Origin: Ollibium composti
Lineage (GTDB): Bacteria > Pseudomonadota > Alphaproteobacteria > Rhizobiales > Rhizobiaceae
Reading direction: 5' to 3'
DNA: 64,000 nt
NCBI RefSeq assembly: GCF_004801285.1
Contig: NZ_SSNY01000005.1
Coordinates: forward strand, 1 to 64,000
Shown here: positions 38,214-47,112 of the stretch, in pieces
Position numbering within the stretch: position 1 is the first letter of the stretch
Layout of the letters: every line of letters begins with the position of its first letter
Notes under the pieces: generated by a model
What the model was told of the DNA's origin: nothing
Databases searched by the model: none
The model's input: the letters and a program-made list of their open reading frames with translations, nothing else
Made by a program: the position numbers and the translations under genes

Positions 38214-38783
38214 TCAGTCCTTGGCGCGCTCGACATAGGAGCCGTCGGCGGTCATCACCACGACGCGTGTGCCGGCGGAGATGTGCGGCGGCACGGCGGT
38301 CTTGACGCCGTTCGACAGCACGGCCGGCTTGTAGGACGACGAGGCCGTCTGGCCCTTGGTCACCGGCTCGGTCTCGACCACCTCGAAAGTGGCGCGCTGC
38401 GGCAGCACGATGGCGATGCCGACGCCCTCGTGGACGGAGAGCGACACCGCCATCTCTTCCTGCAGATAGGGCGCGGCGTCGCCGATCACGTCCTCGGCGA
38501 CGGTGATCTGGTCGTAGTTTTCCGGGTTCATGAAGTGGAAGCCTTCGGCGTCACTGTAGAGGAAGGTGTGCTCGCGATCCTCGACATGGGCGCGCTCGAC
38601 CTGCTCGGTGGTGCGGTAGCGCTCCGACACCTTCACGCCGTCGGAGATGCGGCGCATGTCGAGCTGTGTCACCGGCGTACCCTTGCCGGGATGGATGTTC
38701 TCGGCGAACAGGATGACATAGAGCTTGCCGTCCTTGTCGACGACGTTGCCCTTGCGGAGCGAGCTGGCAATGACCTTGACCAT
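38214..38783 (-). CDS. efp: Elongation factor P
   Basis: A 189-residue EF-P of three domains (N-terminal KOW-like [25 protein letters not shown]; two OB-type domains). The loop PGKGTP carries Lys34, the residue that becomes beta-lysylated in the EpmA pathway. EF-P helps the ribosome through polyproline stretches. It is divergent from epmA, which encodes the modifying enzyme. Confidence 0.96.
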   Translation of the reverse strand: MVKVIASSLRKGNVVDKDGKLYVILFAENIHPGKGTPVTQLDMRRISDGVKVSERYRTTEQVERAHVEDREHTFLYSDAEGFHFMNPENYDQITVAEDVIGDAAPYLQEEMAVSLSVHEGVGIAIVLPQRATFEVVETEPVTKGQTASSSYKPAVLSNGVKTAVPPHISAGTRVVVMTADGSYVERAKD

Positions 38784-38870
38784 GAAATGTCCCGAAGCGT
38801 TCGTTGTTGCGCAGGCCCTTAGCGCATCTTAAAGCCTATCGCCAGTCTTCCCCGCAGATTCCGGATACCG

Positions 38871-39914
38871 ATGACCGAAGCTTCCCCCTGGTGGACCCCG
38901 CATGTCCATGCCGACCGCCGTCCGCGCCTGATGGCGCGCAACCGCATCGCCGCCGCCTTGCGCGGCTGGTTCGCCGAACGCGATTTCGTCGAAGTGACGA
39001 CGGCCGGCTTGCAGATCTCGCCCGGCAACGAGGCGCATCTCGCCGCCTTCGCCACCGAGGCGATTGCGACGGACGGCGCGCGAAAGCCGCTCTACCTGCA
39101 CACCTCGCCGGAATTCGCCTGCAAGAAACTGCTGACGGCCGGCGAGAAGCGCCTGTTCTCCTTCGGGCCGGTGTGGCGCAACCGCGAGCGCGGGCCGCTG
39201 CACCATCCCGAATTCACCATGGTCGAATGGTATCGCGCCGGCGAGACCTATGAGAGCCTGATGGCGGACTGCGCCGCCTTTCTGAAGCTCGCCGCAGAGC
39301 GCGCCGGCACAAAGCGTTTTGCCTTCCGGGGCCGCGAGGCCGACCCGTTCGCCGAGCCGGAACGGCTGACGGTGGCGGAAGCCTTTTCGCGCCACGCCGG
39401 TATCGACCTGCTGGCCACCGTTTCCGCCGACGGCTCGACCGATAGCGAGGCACTTCGCGCGGCGCTTGACGGTGCCGGCATCCGCTCCGCGTCGGACGAC
39501 AGCTGGGCCGACCTGTTCAGCCGCGTCATGGTCGAGCGCGTCGAGCCGAATCTCGGGCAGGGCCGCGCGACGGTGCTGTGCGAATATCCGGTTTCGGAAG
39601 CGGCACTGGCCCGGCCGAGCGCCCGCGACCCGCGCGTGGCGGAGCGCTTCGAGCTTTACTGTTGCGGCGTCGAGCTTGCCAACGGTTTTGGCGAGTTGAC
39701 CGACGCCGCCGAGCAGCGCCGGCGTTTTGGCCTCGAAATGGACGAAAAGGAGCGCATCTACGGCGAGCGCTATCCGATCGACGACGATTTCCTGGCGGCA
39801 TTGGCCGTCATGCCGGAAGCCAGCGGCATCGCGCTGGGCTTCGACCGGCTGATCATGCTGGCGACGGGTGCGGCGCGTATCGACGACGTGATCTGGACGC
39901 CGGTGGCGGAGTGA
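38871..39914 (+). CDS. epmA: EF-P lysine lysyltransferase (lysyl-tRNA-synthetase-like)
   Basis: A 347-residue paralogue of class II lysyl-tRNA synthetase lacking the anticodon-binding domain (EpmA/PoxA/GenX). Motif 2 is FGPVWRNRERGPLHHPEF and motif 3 GIALGFDRLIML. It attaches (R)-beta-lysine to EF-P Lys34, acting with the lysine aminomutase EpmB, which is not in the window. The gene is divergent from efp, an arrangement that supports the pairing. It starts MTEASPWWTPHVHADRRP. Confidence 0.94.
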   Translation: MTEASPWWTPHVHADRRPRLMARNRIAAALRGWFAERDFVEVTTAGLQISPGNEAHLAAFATEAIATDGARKPLYLHTSPEFACKKLLTAGEKRLFSFGPVWRNRERGPLHHPEFTMVEWYRAGETYESLMADCAAFLKLAAERAGTKRFAFRGREADPFAEPERLTVAEAFSRHAGIDLLATVSADGSTDSEALRAALDGAGIRSASDDSWADLFSRVMVERVEPNLGQGRATVLCEYPVSEAALARPSARDPRVAERFELYCCGVELANGFGELTDAAEQRRRFGLEMDEKERIYGERYPIDDDFLAALAVMPEASGIALGFDRLIMLATGAARIDDVIWTPVAE

Positions 39915-40229
39915 GGCGGTTCGGAGACAAGCAAAAGGGCGAAGCGCCGACGCTATCCTCATCCCGCTGCCGGTTCCCTCTTAGTGCGAGGGAGGCAGGC
40001 CGCCAGCGTAGGTCCCCCTCTCCGTCTCGGCTTCGCCGAGCCACCTCTCCCCCCGTTCCGGGTGGAGAGGATAAGCCGGCCGCAAGGGCTTGACGCCCAT
40101 CCTCTCCCCTACAGGGTGGGGGAGAGGTGGCGCCGCGAAGCGGCGACGGAGAGGGGGCCATGCGCCTTATGCGACTGCGCTTCCGCTCGCGTGATAAGTT
40201 GAGTAGCGAACAGCCGCGCTTACCGCACC
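39915..40229. other. Gene-free stretch dominated by a mosaic repeat
   Basis: A 315-bp gap between epmA and the SelW-type gene. Roughly half of it is the mosaic repeat at 40013-40158; the rest has no recognisable gene. Open frames here come from the repeat. Confidence 0.7.
40013..40158 (+). repeat. Mosaic palindromic repeat, copy 1
   Basis: A 146-bp element with several nested inverted repeats: CCCCCTCTCCGTCTCGG ... CCACCTCTCCCCC at the left, a central GTTCCGGGTGGAGAGGATA, and GGTGGGGGAGAGGTGG ... GACGGAGAGGGGG at the right. Its ends are inverted copies of each other, and the element as a whole matches 56046-56189 in reverse orientation. It is a rhizobial intergenic mosaic-type element. Confidence 0.85.
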
Positions 40230-40517
40230 TCAGCCCTTTTTCTCCGAATGCCCCAGCTCCCGCTCGGGCCAGACACGGTCGCGCACGCGCCGCTTCAGTT
40301 CGGCGGCATCGGGAAAGCCGCCGTCGCGCTTGCGCTCCCAGATCAGCTCGCCGTTGCATTCGACCGTGAAGATGCCGCCGGTGCCGGGCACCAGCGCCAC
40401 CTCGCCGAGGTCGGCGCCGAAGGTGGACAAGAGTTCCTGAGCCATCCAGCCGGCACGCAGCAGCCATTGGCACTGCGTGCAGTAGGTGATGACGATACGC
40501 GGCTTGTCTTCGGCCAC
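40230..40517 (-). CDS. SelT/SelW/SelH (Rdx)-family protein
   Basis: A 95-residue thioredoxin-like protein. CTQC (C13, C16, within VITYCTQCQWLLRAGW) is the Rdx redox motif, with Cys at the positions where related families use selenocysteine. GGIFTVECNGELIWERKRDGGFPDAAELKRRVRDR is the conserved C-terminal half. The function is unknown (redox). GTG 40517 is the start, 9 bp beyond the yebC stop codon, so it is in an operon with yebC. Confidence 0.88.
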   Translation of the reverse strand: MAEDKPRIVITYCTQCQWLLRAGWMAQELLSTFGADLGEVALVPGTGGIFTVECNGELIWERKRDGGFPDAAELKRRVRDRVWPERELGHSEKKG

Positions 40518-40525
40518 GGAAAGCC

Positions 40526-41275
40526 TCAGGCGGCGCTGAGCTTGGCCAGCGTCGCCTCGTCCACTTCGAAGTTGGCGTAGACGTTCTGCACGTCGTCGTC
40601 GTCTTCCAGCGTGGCGACCAGTTTCATCAGCGACTGCGCGCGTTCCTCGTCGACGGGCACGTTGTTCTGCGGCTTCCAGATCGCCTTCACGGTCTCGGCT
40701 TCGCCGAGTGCCGCTTCCAGCGCCTTGGAGGCATCGCCGATGGCGTCGAAGGCGCAATAGATGGTGTGGCCTTCCTCGTCGCTCTCGACGTCGTCCGCGC
40801 CCGCCTCGATCGCTGCTTCCATCACCTTGTCGGCATCGCCGGCCGAGGCCGGGTAATAGATCTCGCCGACGCGGTCCCACATGAAGGATACCGAACCGGT
40901 TTCGCCCAGCGCCCCGCCGGCCTTGGTGAAGGCGGCGCGCACGTTGGAAGCGGAGCGGTTGCGGTTGTCGGTCAGCACCTCGACGATCAGCGCCACACCG
41001 CCGGGGCCGTAGCCCTCGTAGCGCACTTCCTCGTAGTTCTCGGCGTCGCCGCCAGAAGCCTTGTTGATGGCGCGCTGGATGTTGTCCTTCGGCATGGATT
41101 CGGCCTTGGCCGCCTGCACGGCGAGCCTGAGACGCGGGTTCATCGCCGGGTCGGGGGAGCCGAGCTTGGCGGCGACGGTGATCTCGCGCGCCAGCTTGGA
41201 GAAAAGCTTCGACCGCATGGCGTCCTGGCGACCCTTGCGGTGCATGATGTTCTTGAACTGTGAATGGCCGGCCAT
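40526..41275 (-). CDS. yebC: YebC/PmpR-family regulator or translation factor
   Basis: A 249-residue protein of the YebC/TACO1 family ([70 protein letters not shown]...). YebC proteins bind DNA or ribosomes and ease translation of proline stretches. Here it is not next to ruvCAB but is followed by a SelW-type gene. It lies close to efp/epmA in the same window. Confidence 0.95.
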   Translation of the reverse strand: MAGHSQFKNIMHRKGRQDAMRSKLFSKLAREITVAAKLGSPDPAMNPRLRLAVQAAKAESMPKDNIQRAINKASGGDAENYEEVRYEGYGPGGVALIVEVLTDNRNRSASNVRAAFTKAGGALGETGSVSFMWDRVGEIYYPASAGDADKVMEAAIEAGADDVESDEEGHTIYCAFDAIGDASKALEAALGEAETVKAIWKPQNNVPVDEERAQSLMKLVATLEDDDDVQNVYANFEVDEATLAKLSAA

Positions 41276-41488
41276 GAAACCCCTATGGTCTGTTCGCGGC
41301 TACCAAGCCGCCGAGCGTCCGCGAGGGCGCAGATAAAACAGCCTGGTATGTTGGTTGGGCAGCGGATTCTTCATGCGATCCGATGCTGGGAATGACGGGC
41401 TTATAAATAAATCGGCTCAAAACGTCCAGTCGCGGCCGTTACGCAAGTGCAGCCGCCATCGCGCTTCGCCGCTGGAGACGCCTGCCGG

Positions 41489-41812
41489 TCAGGCTTCCAT
41501 ATCGGCCTTCAGCCGGTCGAGGATGCTCATGGCATGCGTTGCGTATTCGCCGATCCAGCGGTCGTGGATGCGCTTGATCGGCAATGCGTCGAGATGGTTC
41601 CAGCGCTCGCGCCCCTCGCGCCTGGCCACCACCAGTCCCGCTTCCTCCAGCACCTTGAGATGCTGCATGACCGTGCAGCGGTCCATGTCGGAAAACGTCT
41701 CGCACAGCGCGCCGGTGGTCCTCGGCCCGTCCTTCAGCTCGTCCAGCATCAGGCGCCGGCGCGGATGCGCCAAGGCCTTGAAAATGCGGTCGTCCTGCGC
41801 TTCACTTGACAT
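41489..41812 (-). CDS. ArsR-family transcriptional regulator
   Basis: A 107-residue winged helix-turn-helix protein (FKALAHPRRRLMLDELKDGPRTTGALCETFSDMDRCTVMQHLKVLEEAGLVVARREGRERWNHLD). It has the ArsR core but no metal-binding Cys pair; this subgroup often sits beside SRPBCC genes. It is divergent from the SRPBCC gene at 41865; a perfect inverted repeat covers its start codon (41811-41830). Confidence 0.92.
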   Translation of the reverse strand: MSSEAQDDRIFKALAHPRRRLMLDELKDGPRTTGALCETFSDMDRCTVMQHLKVLEEAGLVVARREGRERWNHLDALPIKRIHDRWIGEYATHAMSILDRLKADMEA

Positions 41813-41830
41813 GTTATATTTTTATAACAT
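41811..41830. promoter_or_regulatory. ArsR-regulator operator candidate
   Basis: ATGTTATA-TTTT-TATAACAT is a perfect 8-bp inverted repeat. It begins 2 bp into the arsR-type ATG (41812) and lies 34 bp before the SRPBCC start codon, so a bound dimer would repress both divergent genes. Confidence 0.7.
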
Positions 41831-41864
41831 AAGATCGTCGTGATCAAGCAAGGAGGCTGTGGAT

Positions 41865-42341
41865 ATGTCCATCGGGATCAGGGTTTCCGGCCGCATCGGC
41901 AGGCCGGCCGCGGAAGTGTTCGACGCCGTCGTCAACCCGACGAAGCTTTCCGGCTACTTCACCACCATCAAGGGCGCCAGCGCGCCGCTGGTCGCCGGCA
42001 CGACGGTGACATGGTGGGGCGAGGTGCCGGTCGAGGTCGACGAGGTCGTGCCGCAAAAGCGCATCGTGCTGCGCTGGGACGCTCATGATGCCAAGCCGGC
42101 CTACAAGACCCGCATCGAGATGAATTTCGAGGCGCTCGACGACGGCGGCACCTTCGTAACCATCGCCGAAACCGGCTGGCACGAGGACGAGAGCGGCCGC
42201 AGGAACTCCTACATGAACTGCGAGGGCTGGTCGCAGATGCTGTCCTGCATGAAGGCCTATGTCGAATACGGCATCAATTTGCGCGAGGGCTACTACCGCT
42301 CGGAGATGAAGGGCGAGAAGGCGACCCCGGACAATCTCTGA
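41865..42341 (+). CDS. SRPBCC/AHSA1-domain protein
   Basis: A 158-residue START-like (Bet v 1/AHSA1) domain: VSGRIGRPAAEVFDAVVNPTKLSGYFTTI ... PQKRIVLRWD ... GWSQMLSCMKAYVEYGINLREGYY. These proteins bind hydrophobic ligands. AAGGAGG at 41846-41852 is correctly spaced for ATG 41865; the GTG at 41859 is too close. It heads a three-gene run with VOC and a second SRPBCC gene, divergent from the ArsR regulator. Confidence 0.9.
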   Translation: MSIGIRVSGRIGRPAAEVFDAVVNPTKLSGYFTTIKGASAPLVAGTTVTWWGEVPVEVDEVVPQKRIVLRWDAHDAKPAYKTRIEMNFEALDDGGTFVTIAETGWHEDESGRRNSYMNCEGWSQMLSCMKAYVEYGINLREGYYRSEMKGEKATPDNL

Positions 42342-42373
42342 GAATTTCGGACCCGATCTGAGGGAGGAAGAGC

Positions 42374-42766
42374 ATGACGACGGCGATACCGTTCCTGATG
42401 TTCGAAGGCAGGGCCGAGGAGGCGCTGACCTTCTATTGCGAGACCGTTCCCGGCAGCCGTATCCTCGACCTGCAGCGCTACGATGCGAAAGGGCCGGGCA
42501 AGGAAGGCAGCGTCAGCATGGCGCGCGCCGAGATCGCCGGGCTGAAGGTCATGGCCTTCGACAGTCCGGTCCACCACGCCTTCACCTTCACGCCGGCGCT
42601 TTCGCTGTTCGTCGACTGCGCGTCCGAGGCCGAGCAGGAGCGGCTCGTCGCGACACTGGGCGAAGGCGGCGGAGCCCTCATGCCGCTCGACAATTACGGC
42701 TTCAGCCGCCGCTTCGCCTGGGTGAACGACCGCTTTGGCGTGTCGTGGCAGATCAATCTGCCCTGA
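42374..42766 (+). CDS. VOC/PhnB-like (glyoxalase fold) protein
   Basis: A 130-residue protein of the PhnB-type vicinal-oxygen-chelate family (AIPFLMFEGRAEEALTFYCETVPGSRILDLQRY ... GALMPLDNYGFSRRFAWVNDRFGVSWQI). Metal dependence is not evident. It sits 32 bp after the SRPBCC gene and 22 bp before the second SRPBCC gene. Such VOC-SRPBCC-ArsR sets are frequent in Rhizobiales; their ligand is unknown. Confidence 0.9.
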   Translation: MTTAIPFLMFEGRAEEALTFYCETVPGSRILDLQRYDAKGPGKEGSVSMARAEIAGLKVMAFDSPVHHAFTFTPALSLFVDCASEAEQERLVATLGEGGGALMPLDNYGFSRRFAWVNDRFGVSWQINLP

Positions 42767-42788
42767 ATTGGAAAGATCGGAGGAGAAA

Positions 42789-43277
42789 ATGGAAGTCACG
42801 CAGCCACTCGTCGCCCGTGCCGCCATGCTGATCCGCCGGCCGCCGCCAGATTGCTACGAGGCCTTCGTCGATCCCGCCATCACCTCGAAATTCTGGTTCT
42901 CCGCCGGCAGCGACCGGCTGGATGCCGGTCGCCAGGTGATCTGGACCTGGGGCATGTATGGAGTCTCCTCCACGGTCGACGTCAAGGAGTTGGTGCCAGG
43001 CCACAGGATCGTAATCGACTGGGATGCCGGCACCGAACATGCCAGCATCGTCGAATGGCTGTTCGTGCCACGGGCCGGCGGCGCGACCTTCGTCGATATC
43101 CGCAACCACGGCTTTACCGGAGAGCCCGACAAGCAGGTGCAGCAACTGGTCGATAGCACCGATGGCTTCTCGCTCGTCGTCGCAGGGGCCAAGGCCTGGC
43201 TGGAGCATGGCCTCAAGCTGCGGCTTGTCGAGGATCGTCACCCCGACATGCTGGTCGAGGGGTGGAAGCCTCGCTGA
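42789..43277 (+). CDS. Second SRPBCC/AHSA1-domain protein
   Basis: A 162-residue AHSA1-type domain (PPPDCYEAFVDPAITSKFWFSAGSDRLDAGRQVIWTWGMYGVSSTVDVKELVPGHRIVIDW). It is only distantly similar to the first SRPBCC protein. A strong GGAGGAG site precedes ATG 42789. It is convergent with terC. Confidence 0.9.
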   Translation: MEVTQPLVARAAMLIRRPPPDCYEAFVDPAITSKFWFSAGSDRLDAGRQVIWTWGMYGVSSTVDVKELVPGHRIVIDWDAGTEHASIVEWLFVPRAGGATFVDIRNHGFTGEPDKQVQQLVDSTDGFSLVVAGAKAWLEHGLKLRLVEDRHPDMLVEGWKPR

Positions 43278-43292
43278 CGGCAGTCCCGGCTT

Positions 43293-44054
43293 TCAGTGCC
43301 CGCCGCGTTTGGCCTTGCGGTTGCGCGCCAGCATGTTGAGTCCCTCGACCAGCGCCGAAAAGCCCATGGCGGCGTAGATGTAGCCCTTCGGCACATGGTA
43401 GCCGAAACCGTCGGCGATCAGCGTCATGCCGATCATCAGCAGGAAGCCCAGCGCCAGCATGACGATGGTCGGGTTCCTCTCGATGAAGTTGGCGAGCGGC
43501 GTCGCCGCCAGCATCATCACCGACACCGCGACGATGACGGCGATGTACATGATGGCGATCTCGTCGGTCATGCCGACCGCCGTGATGATAGAATCGATCG
43601 AGAAGACGAGGTCGAGCAGCAGGATCTGGGCGATCGCCCCGGCAAGCGAAAGCTGAAGCGTCTTGGCCAGCGACGGATCGTCATGCTCGGCCGGATCGAC
43701 GGTGTGGTGGATTTCCTTGGTCGCCTTCCAGACGAGAAAGAGGCCGCCGGCGACGAGGATCATGTCGCGCCACGAGAAGCCGTGGCCGAAGGCGGTGAAG
43801 ACCGGCGTGGTGAGCTGGACGATGATCGAGATCGTCGCCAAAAGGATCAGCCGCATGACGAGCGCCGCCGAGATGCCGAGGCGCCGCGCCGGCACCTGCT
43901 GCTCCTTCGGCAGCTTGTTGGTGAGGATGGAGATGAAGATCAGGTTGTCGATGCCGAGCACGATCTCCAGCACCACCAGCGTCAGCAGCGCGGCCCATGC
44001 GGTGGGATCATGGACGAAGGCGAAATAGGGGCCGAGGAAATCGATTAGCGGCAA
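43293..44054 (-). CDS. TerC-family integral membrane protein
   Basis: A 253-residue protein with about seven hydrophobic segments and the TerC signature ([55 protein letters not shown]). The paired IDN/SID acidic blocks are conserved in TerC and are linked to Mn export and tellurite resistance, and to folding of secreted metalloproteins. It ends with a basic tail [11 protein letters not shown]. Confidence 0.93.
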   Translation of the reverse strand: MPLIDFLGPYFAFVHDPTAWAALLTLVVLEIVLGIDNLIFISILTNKLPKEQQVPARRLGISAALVMRLILLATISIIVQLTTPVFTAFGHGFSWRDMILVAGGLFLVWKATKEIHHTVDPAEHDDPSLAKTLQLSLAGAIAQILLLDLVFSIDSIITAVGMTDEIAIMYIAVIVAVSVMMLAATPLANFIERNPTIVMLALGFLLMIGMTLIADGFGYHVPKGYIYAAMGFSALVEGLNMLARNRKAKRGGH

Positions 44055-44137
44055 TGGCGTCGTCCCGGTCAGGAGGTGGCGGCGTCAGACAGGCTTTGGT
44101 TGCCGGCAATTAGGTACGCCGCCGGAAAACTTCAAGT

Positions 44138-44962
44138 TCACGACCAGAAGGCCGGCGCAGTTTCTTCCAGCCGCGGCCCGCGGCGGAAGGGTGCGATGCG
44201 GTCGGCCAGTCCCGTGCGGTCGGAAATGTCGACACCGACGCCGCACAGCGTCGCCGGCCCGTTGGCGGCCTCGAAGCGTCCCTTCGGCACCTTCGAGAGG
44301 AAGCGGTTCAGCGGTTCCTCCTTGTCCATGCCGAGCGAGGAATCGTAATCGCCGCACATGCCGGCATCGGAAATATAGGCCGTGCCGCCGTTGAGGATCT
44401 GGTGGTCGGCGGTCGGCTGGTGCGTGTGCGTGCCGACGACAAGCGAAGCGCGGCCGTCGACGAAATGGGCGAAGCACATCTTCTCGCTGGTCGCCTCGGC
44501 GTGGAAATCGATGACCACGGCGTCGGCCTGCTCGCCGAGCGGGCAGGCGGCGAGTTCGCGTTCGCCGGCATGGAAGGGATCGTCGAGTTCCGGGTGCATG
44601 AAGACGCGGCCCATGACGTTGGCGACCAGCACGCGCGCGCCGTTCTTGGCCAGGTAGACGCCCGAGCCGCGCCCCGGCGTGCCTTTCGGGAAATTGGCAG
44701 GCCGCAGGAAGCGCTCCTCGCGCGGCGCGAAGGTCAGCGCCTCGCGCTGATCCCAGACATGGTTGCCGGTCGTCACCACGTCGGCGCCAGCGTCCAGCGT
44801 GGCGCGGAATATCTCCTCGGTGATGCCGAAGCCGCCGGCGGCGTTCTCGCCGTTGACGATGACGAAATCGAGCCGGAAATCCGAGATCAGGCCGGGCAAT
44901 TGCTCCCACACCGCCGTTCGGCCCGTCTTGCCCACCATGTCGCCGAGGAAAAGAAGTCTCAT
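44138..44962 (-). CDS. YmdB-type (TIGR00282) metallophosphoesterase
   Basis: A 274-residue calcineurin-like phosphoesterase. Motifs: FLGDMVGKTG, NGENAAGGFG, TTGNHVWDQ, VVGTHTHQPTADHQIL, and the end-region ISDAGMCGDYDSSLGMDKEEPLNRF. YmdB proteins hydrolyse 2-prime,3-prime-cAMP and affect RNA turnover and biofilm in Bacillus. It follows the cyclo-ligase gene (stop at 45033) by 70 bp on the same strand. Start: ATG 44962. Confidence 0.92.
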   Translation of the reverse strand: MRLLFLGDMVGKTGRTAVWEQLPGLISDFRLDFVIVNGENAAGGFGITEEIFRATLDAGADVVTTGNHVWDQREALTFAPREERFLRPANFPKGTPGRGSGVYLAKNGARVLVANVMGRVFMHPELDDPFHAGERELAACPLGEQADAVVIDFHAEATSEKMCFAHFVDGRASLVVGTHTHQPTADHQILNGGTAYISDAGMCGDYDSSLGMDKEEPLNRFLSKVPKGRFEAANGPATLCGVGVDISDRTGLADRIAPFRRGPRLEETAPAFWS

Positions 44963-45032
44963 GCCGTCACTCTGAAGCCAAGCCTCGCGACCTCGCCGCC
45001 GCTTGGCATAGGAGCCGCATCCCACCTTCCTT

Positions 45033-45617
45033 TTAGCCAGCGGAGGGGAAGCTTCGCAACCCGCTCTCCGTCAGCATTTCGGCGAGCATGACGTCGTGCG
45101 GCTCGTCCGGTACGCGCTCGACCTCCTGGCAGTCGAAGGCGATGCCGACAAGATGCGGCTTGCGGCCCTTGTCGTGCAGACGCGCGATGGCGCGGTCGTA
45201 ATGGCCGGCGCCGTAGCCCAGCCGGTGGCCGCGCCGGTCGAAGGCGGCCAGCGGCACCAGCATGACGTCGGGATCGAGCACGGCCGCCTCCGGTCCCGGC
45301 CCGGAGGTGCCGAAGCCGGTCGACACCATTTCGACGCCGTGCACCAGTTCGCGAAAGACGATGGTCTCGCGGTCGAGCACGACAGGCAGGCAGAGTCGCG
45401 CCCCCCGGTCGGCAAGTGCCGCCATCAGCGGGCGCAGGTCGACCTCCGAGCGGATCGGCAGGAAGCCGGAAACCACCGGGCCGTGGCTGAGGTCGATCGC
45501 CGGCGCATGCTCGGCCATGGCGAGCGAGGCTTCGATGCGCCAGGCCGGATCGAGCGCATCGCGGCGGCCGAGCGCTTCCATGCGCAGATGCTTTTTCAGG
45601 TCTTTCAGGGAGGTCAT
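45033..45617 (-). CDS. 5-formyltetrahydrofolate cyclo-ligase
   Basis: A 194-residue enzyme converting 5-formyl-THF to 5,10-methenyl-THF with ATP hydrolysis, so recycling formylfolate. Conserved: LKKHLRMEALGRRDALD at the N-terminus, LPIRSEVDLRPLM, and VPLAAFDRRGHRLGYGAGHYDRAI, the ATP/substrate-binding block. ATG 45617 follows a GGAGG-like site; the frame is open further but unsupported. Many relatives have the 6S RNA just upstream; I looked in 45618-45770 and did not recognise it. Confidence 0.93.
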   Translation of the reverse strand: MTSLKDLKKHLRMEALGRRDALDPAWRIEASLAMAEHAPAIDLSHGPVVSGFLPIRSEVDLRPLMAALADRGARLCLPVVLDRETIVFRELVHGVEMVSTGFGTSGPGPEAAVLDPDVMLVPLAAFDRRGHRLGYGAGHYDRAIARLHDKGRKPHLVGIAFDCQEVERVPDEPHDVMLAEMLTESGLRSFPSAG

Positions 45618-45700
45618 GATGTTCTCGCCGTGCTCGCTGTGTCGGTTTCCACCATGCCGCGATCCGCGGTTGTTCCGCAACGGTGCCCCGGCGCCAGCGT

Positions 45701-45720
45701 TCCCCTCAAGGGGGAGGGCA
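45701..45720. repeat. Partial palindromic repeat copy
   Basis: TCCCCTCAAGGGGGAGGGCA matches one end of the repeats found within the helicase gene (48272-48320 and 48408-48454). A small fragment of the same family. Confidence 0.55.
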
Positions 45721-45770
45721 GCGTCGGCGCGCTTCGTCAATGCCACGCCATTCCTCAATCCCCAAAAGCA

Positions 45771-45798
45771 AAAGACCCGGCGCTTCGGCCGGGTCTTT
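45771..45798 (-). terminator. Terminator of the carD gene
   Basis: An 11-bp perfect stem (AAAGACCCGGC with GCCGGGTCTTT, 6-nt loop), flanked by TTT/AAA on both sides, 26 bp after the carD stop codon. The minus strand continues TTTTGC. Confidence 0.85.
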
Positions 45799-45823
45799 CA
45801 AATTCGCTGCGGACAGGAAACCT

Positions 45824-46411
45824 TTACGCGGCTTCTTCCTGCTCGGTTTCCTCGTTGTCGGCCTTGGCGCCGCGCTTGGGACCCTTGTTCAGGTTGACCT
45901 CGATGAGGCGCACGGCCTCGGTCTCCGACATGCGGTTGACGGCTGCGATCTCGCGCGCCATGCGGTCGAGCGCGGCTTCGTAGAGCTGGCGCTCGGAGTA
46001 GGACTGCTCCGGCTGGTTGTCGGCGCGGTAGAGGTCACGCACGACTTCCGAGATGGAGATCAGGTCGCCGGAATTGATCTTGGCATCGTATTCCTGCGCG
46101 CGGCGCGACCACATGGTGCGCTTGACACGGGCGCGGCCCTGCACGACCTTCAGCGCGCGGTCGACGTAATCGGTCTCGGAAAGCTTGCGCATGCCGATGG
46201 AGGTCGCCTTGGCGACCGGCACCTTGAGGCGCATCTTGTCCTTTTGGAAGTCGATGACGAACAGTTCCAGCTTCATGCCCGCCACTTCCTGCTCGTCGAT
46301 GGAGACGATCTGGCCGACGCCGTGGGCGGGGTAGACGATGAACTCGCCGGTCTTGAAGCCGTGGCGGACGGCCGATGCTGCGGACTTCTTCTGCGGGGTT
46401 GCTGTTGCCAT
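45824..46411 (-). CDS. carD: CarD/CdnL-family transcriptional regulator
   Basis: A 195-residue CarD-type protein. The N-terminal RNA-polymerase-interacting Tudor-like domain is FKTGEFIVYPAHGVGQIVSIDEQEVAGMKLELFVIDF, and the helical C-terminal domain carries VKRTMWSRRAQEYDAKINSGDLISISEVVRDLYR. It binds the beta subunit of RNA polymerase and stabilises open complexes at rRNA and growth-related promoters. The C-terminus is acidic (EETEQEEAA). The start ATG 46411 is the first in frame. Confidence 0.94.
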   Translation of the reverse strand: MATATPQKKSAASAVRHGFKTGEFIVYPAHGVGQIVSIDEQEVAGMKLELFVIDFQKDKMRLKVPVAKATSIGMRKLSETDYVDRALKVVQGRARVKRTMWSRRAQEYDAKINSGDLISISEVVRDLYRADNQPEQSYSERQLYEAALDRMAREIAAVNRMSETEAVRLIEVNLNKGPKRGAKADNEETEQEEAA

Positions 46412-46773
46412 TACGCCCTGAACTCCTTGTTGTGGCGCCGGCGGGGCTGCCGACTGAACTCAAGCGGGCCGGTTTCGTTCCGGCCTTTGCCGCATGACAG
46501 GTGTGTTCCGGGAAGACGGGGCCGGCATGTTGCAAGGCAACGGCCTGACCCAGATCACTCTGGCCCGGACTCTGAAACCCACCTTTCAGTGATTAGGCGT
46601 TGGCGCCATCAATCGACGTGTGTCACCGGCATGTTGGCTATAGGTAGCACAAAAAGTCGGAAGAATCAAGAATTTGCTGCATGCGCGAAGAGCGGACGGG
46701 CGGATCGTCGACAAAACGACCGGCCCGCCGCCGGGGTGACGTAGCGTCAGTTCGGCGCCTGAACGGCGCCCGG
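46412..46773. other. carD upstream region and fdxA 3-prime region
   Basis: A 362-bp gene-free region. The minus strand has CTTGATTCTTCCGAC ... TACCTATAG (about 46643-46676), a possible promoter for carD that leaves a leader of over 200 nt. Several small hairpins (GGCCGG-N7-CCGGCC near 46470; TGACG-TAG-CGTCA near 46738) are present. No ORF with family likeness is seen; the long leader is worth checking for a small RNA. Confidence 0.45.
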
Positions 46774-47112
46774 TCAGTCGCCGCCGCCGGGCTCGGGCGA
46801 AAAGTATTTCTCGAACTTGCCTTCCTCGCCGTCGAACTGCTTGGCGTCCGCCGGCGCGTCCTTCTTGGTGGCGATGTTCGGCCACTTGTCGGCGTATTCG
46901 GCGTTGACCTGGAGCCATTTGTCGAGGCCGCCGTCGGTGTCGGGCTTGATCGCGTCTGCCGGGCATTCCGGCTCGCACACGCCGCAGTCGATGCACTCGT
47001 CGGGATGGATGACGAGCATGTTCTCGCCTTCGTAGAAGCAATCGACCGGACAGACCTCGACGCAGTCCATGTACTTGCACTTGATGCAGTTGTCGGTCAC
47101 GACATAGGTCAT
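46774..47112 (-). CDS. fdxA: Ferredoxin FdxA (7Fe-8S type)
   Basis: A 112-residue ferredoxin. Cys ligands at 9, 12, 17, 21 and 25 and at 40, 43, 46 and 50 ([17 protein letters not shown] and [11 protein letters not shown]) fit a [3Fe-4S]/[4Fe-4S] pair. It carries electrons in the cytoplasm; its partners are not identified here. The start ATG 47112 follows a short leader; an upstream extension is not supported. Confidence 0.95.
   Translation of the reverse strand: MTYVVTDNCIKCKYMDCVEVCPVDCFYEGENMLVIHPDECIDCGVCEPECPADAIKPDTDGGLDKWLQVNAEYADKWPNIATKKDAPADAKQFDGEEGKFEKYFSPEPGGGD

Noticed and set aside
45618..45770. Possible 6S RNA upstream of the cyclo-ligase gene
   Set aside because: The place is right for ssrS, but I could not see the closed stem and open central bubble of 6S RNA; a repeat fragment and the carD terminator fill the space. 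A covariance search (Rfam 6S) would decide.
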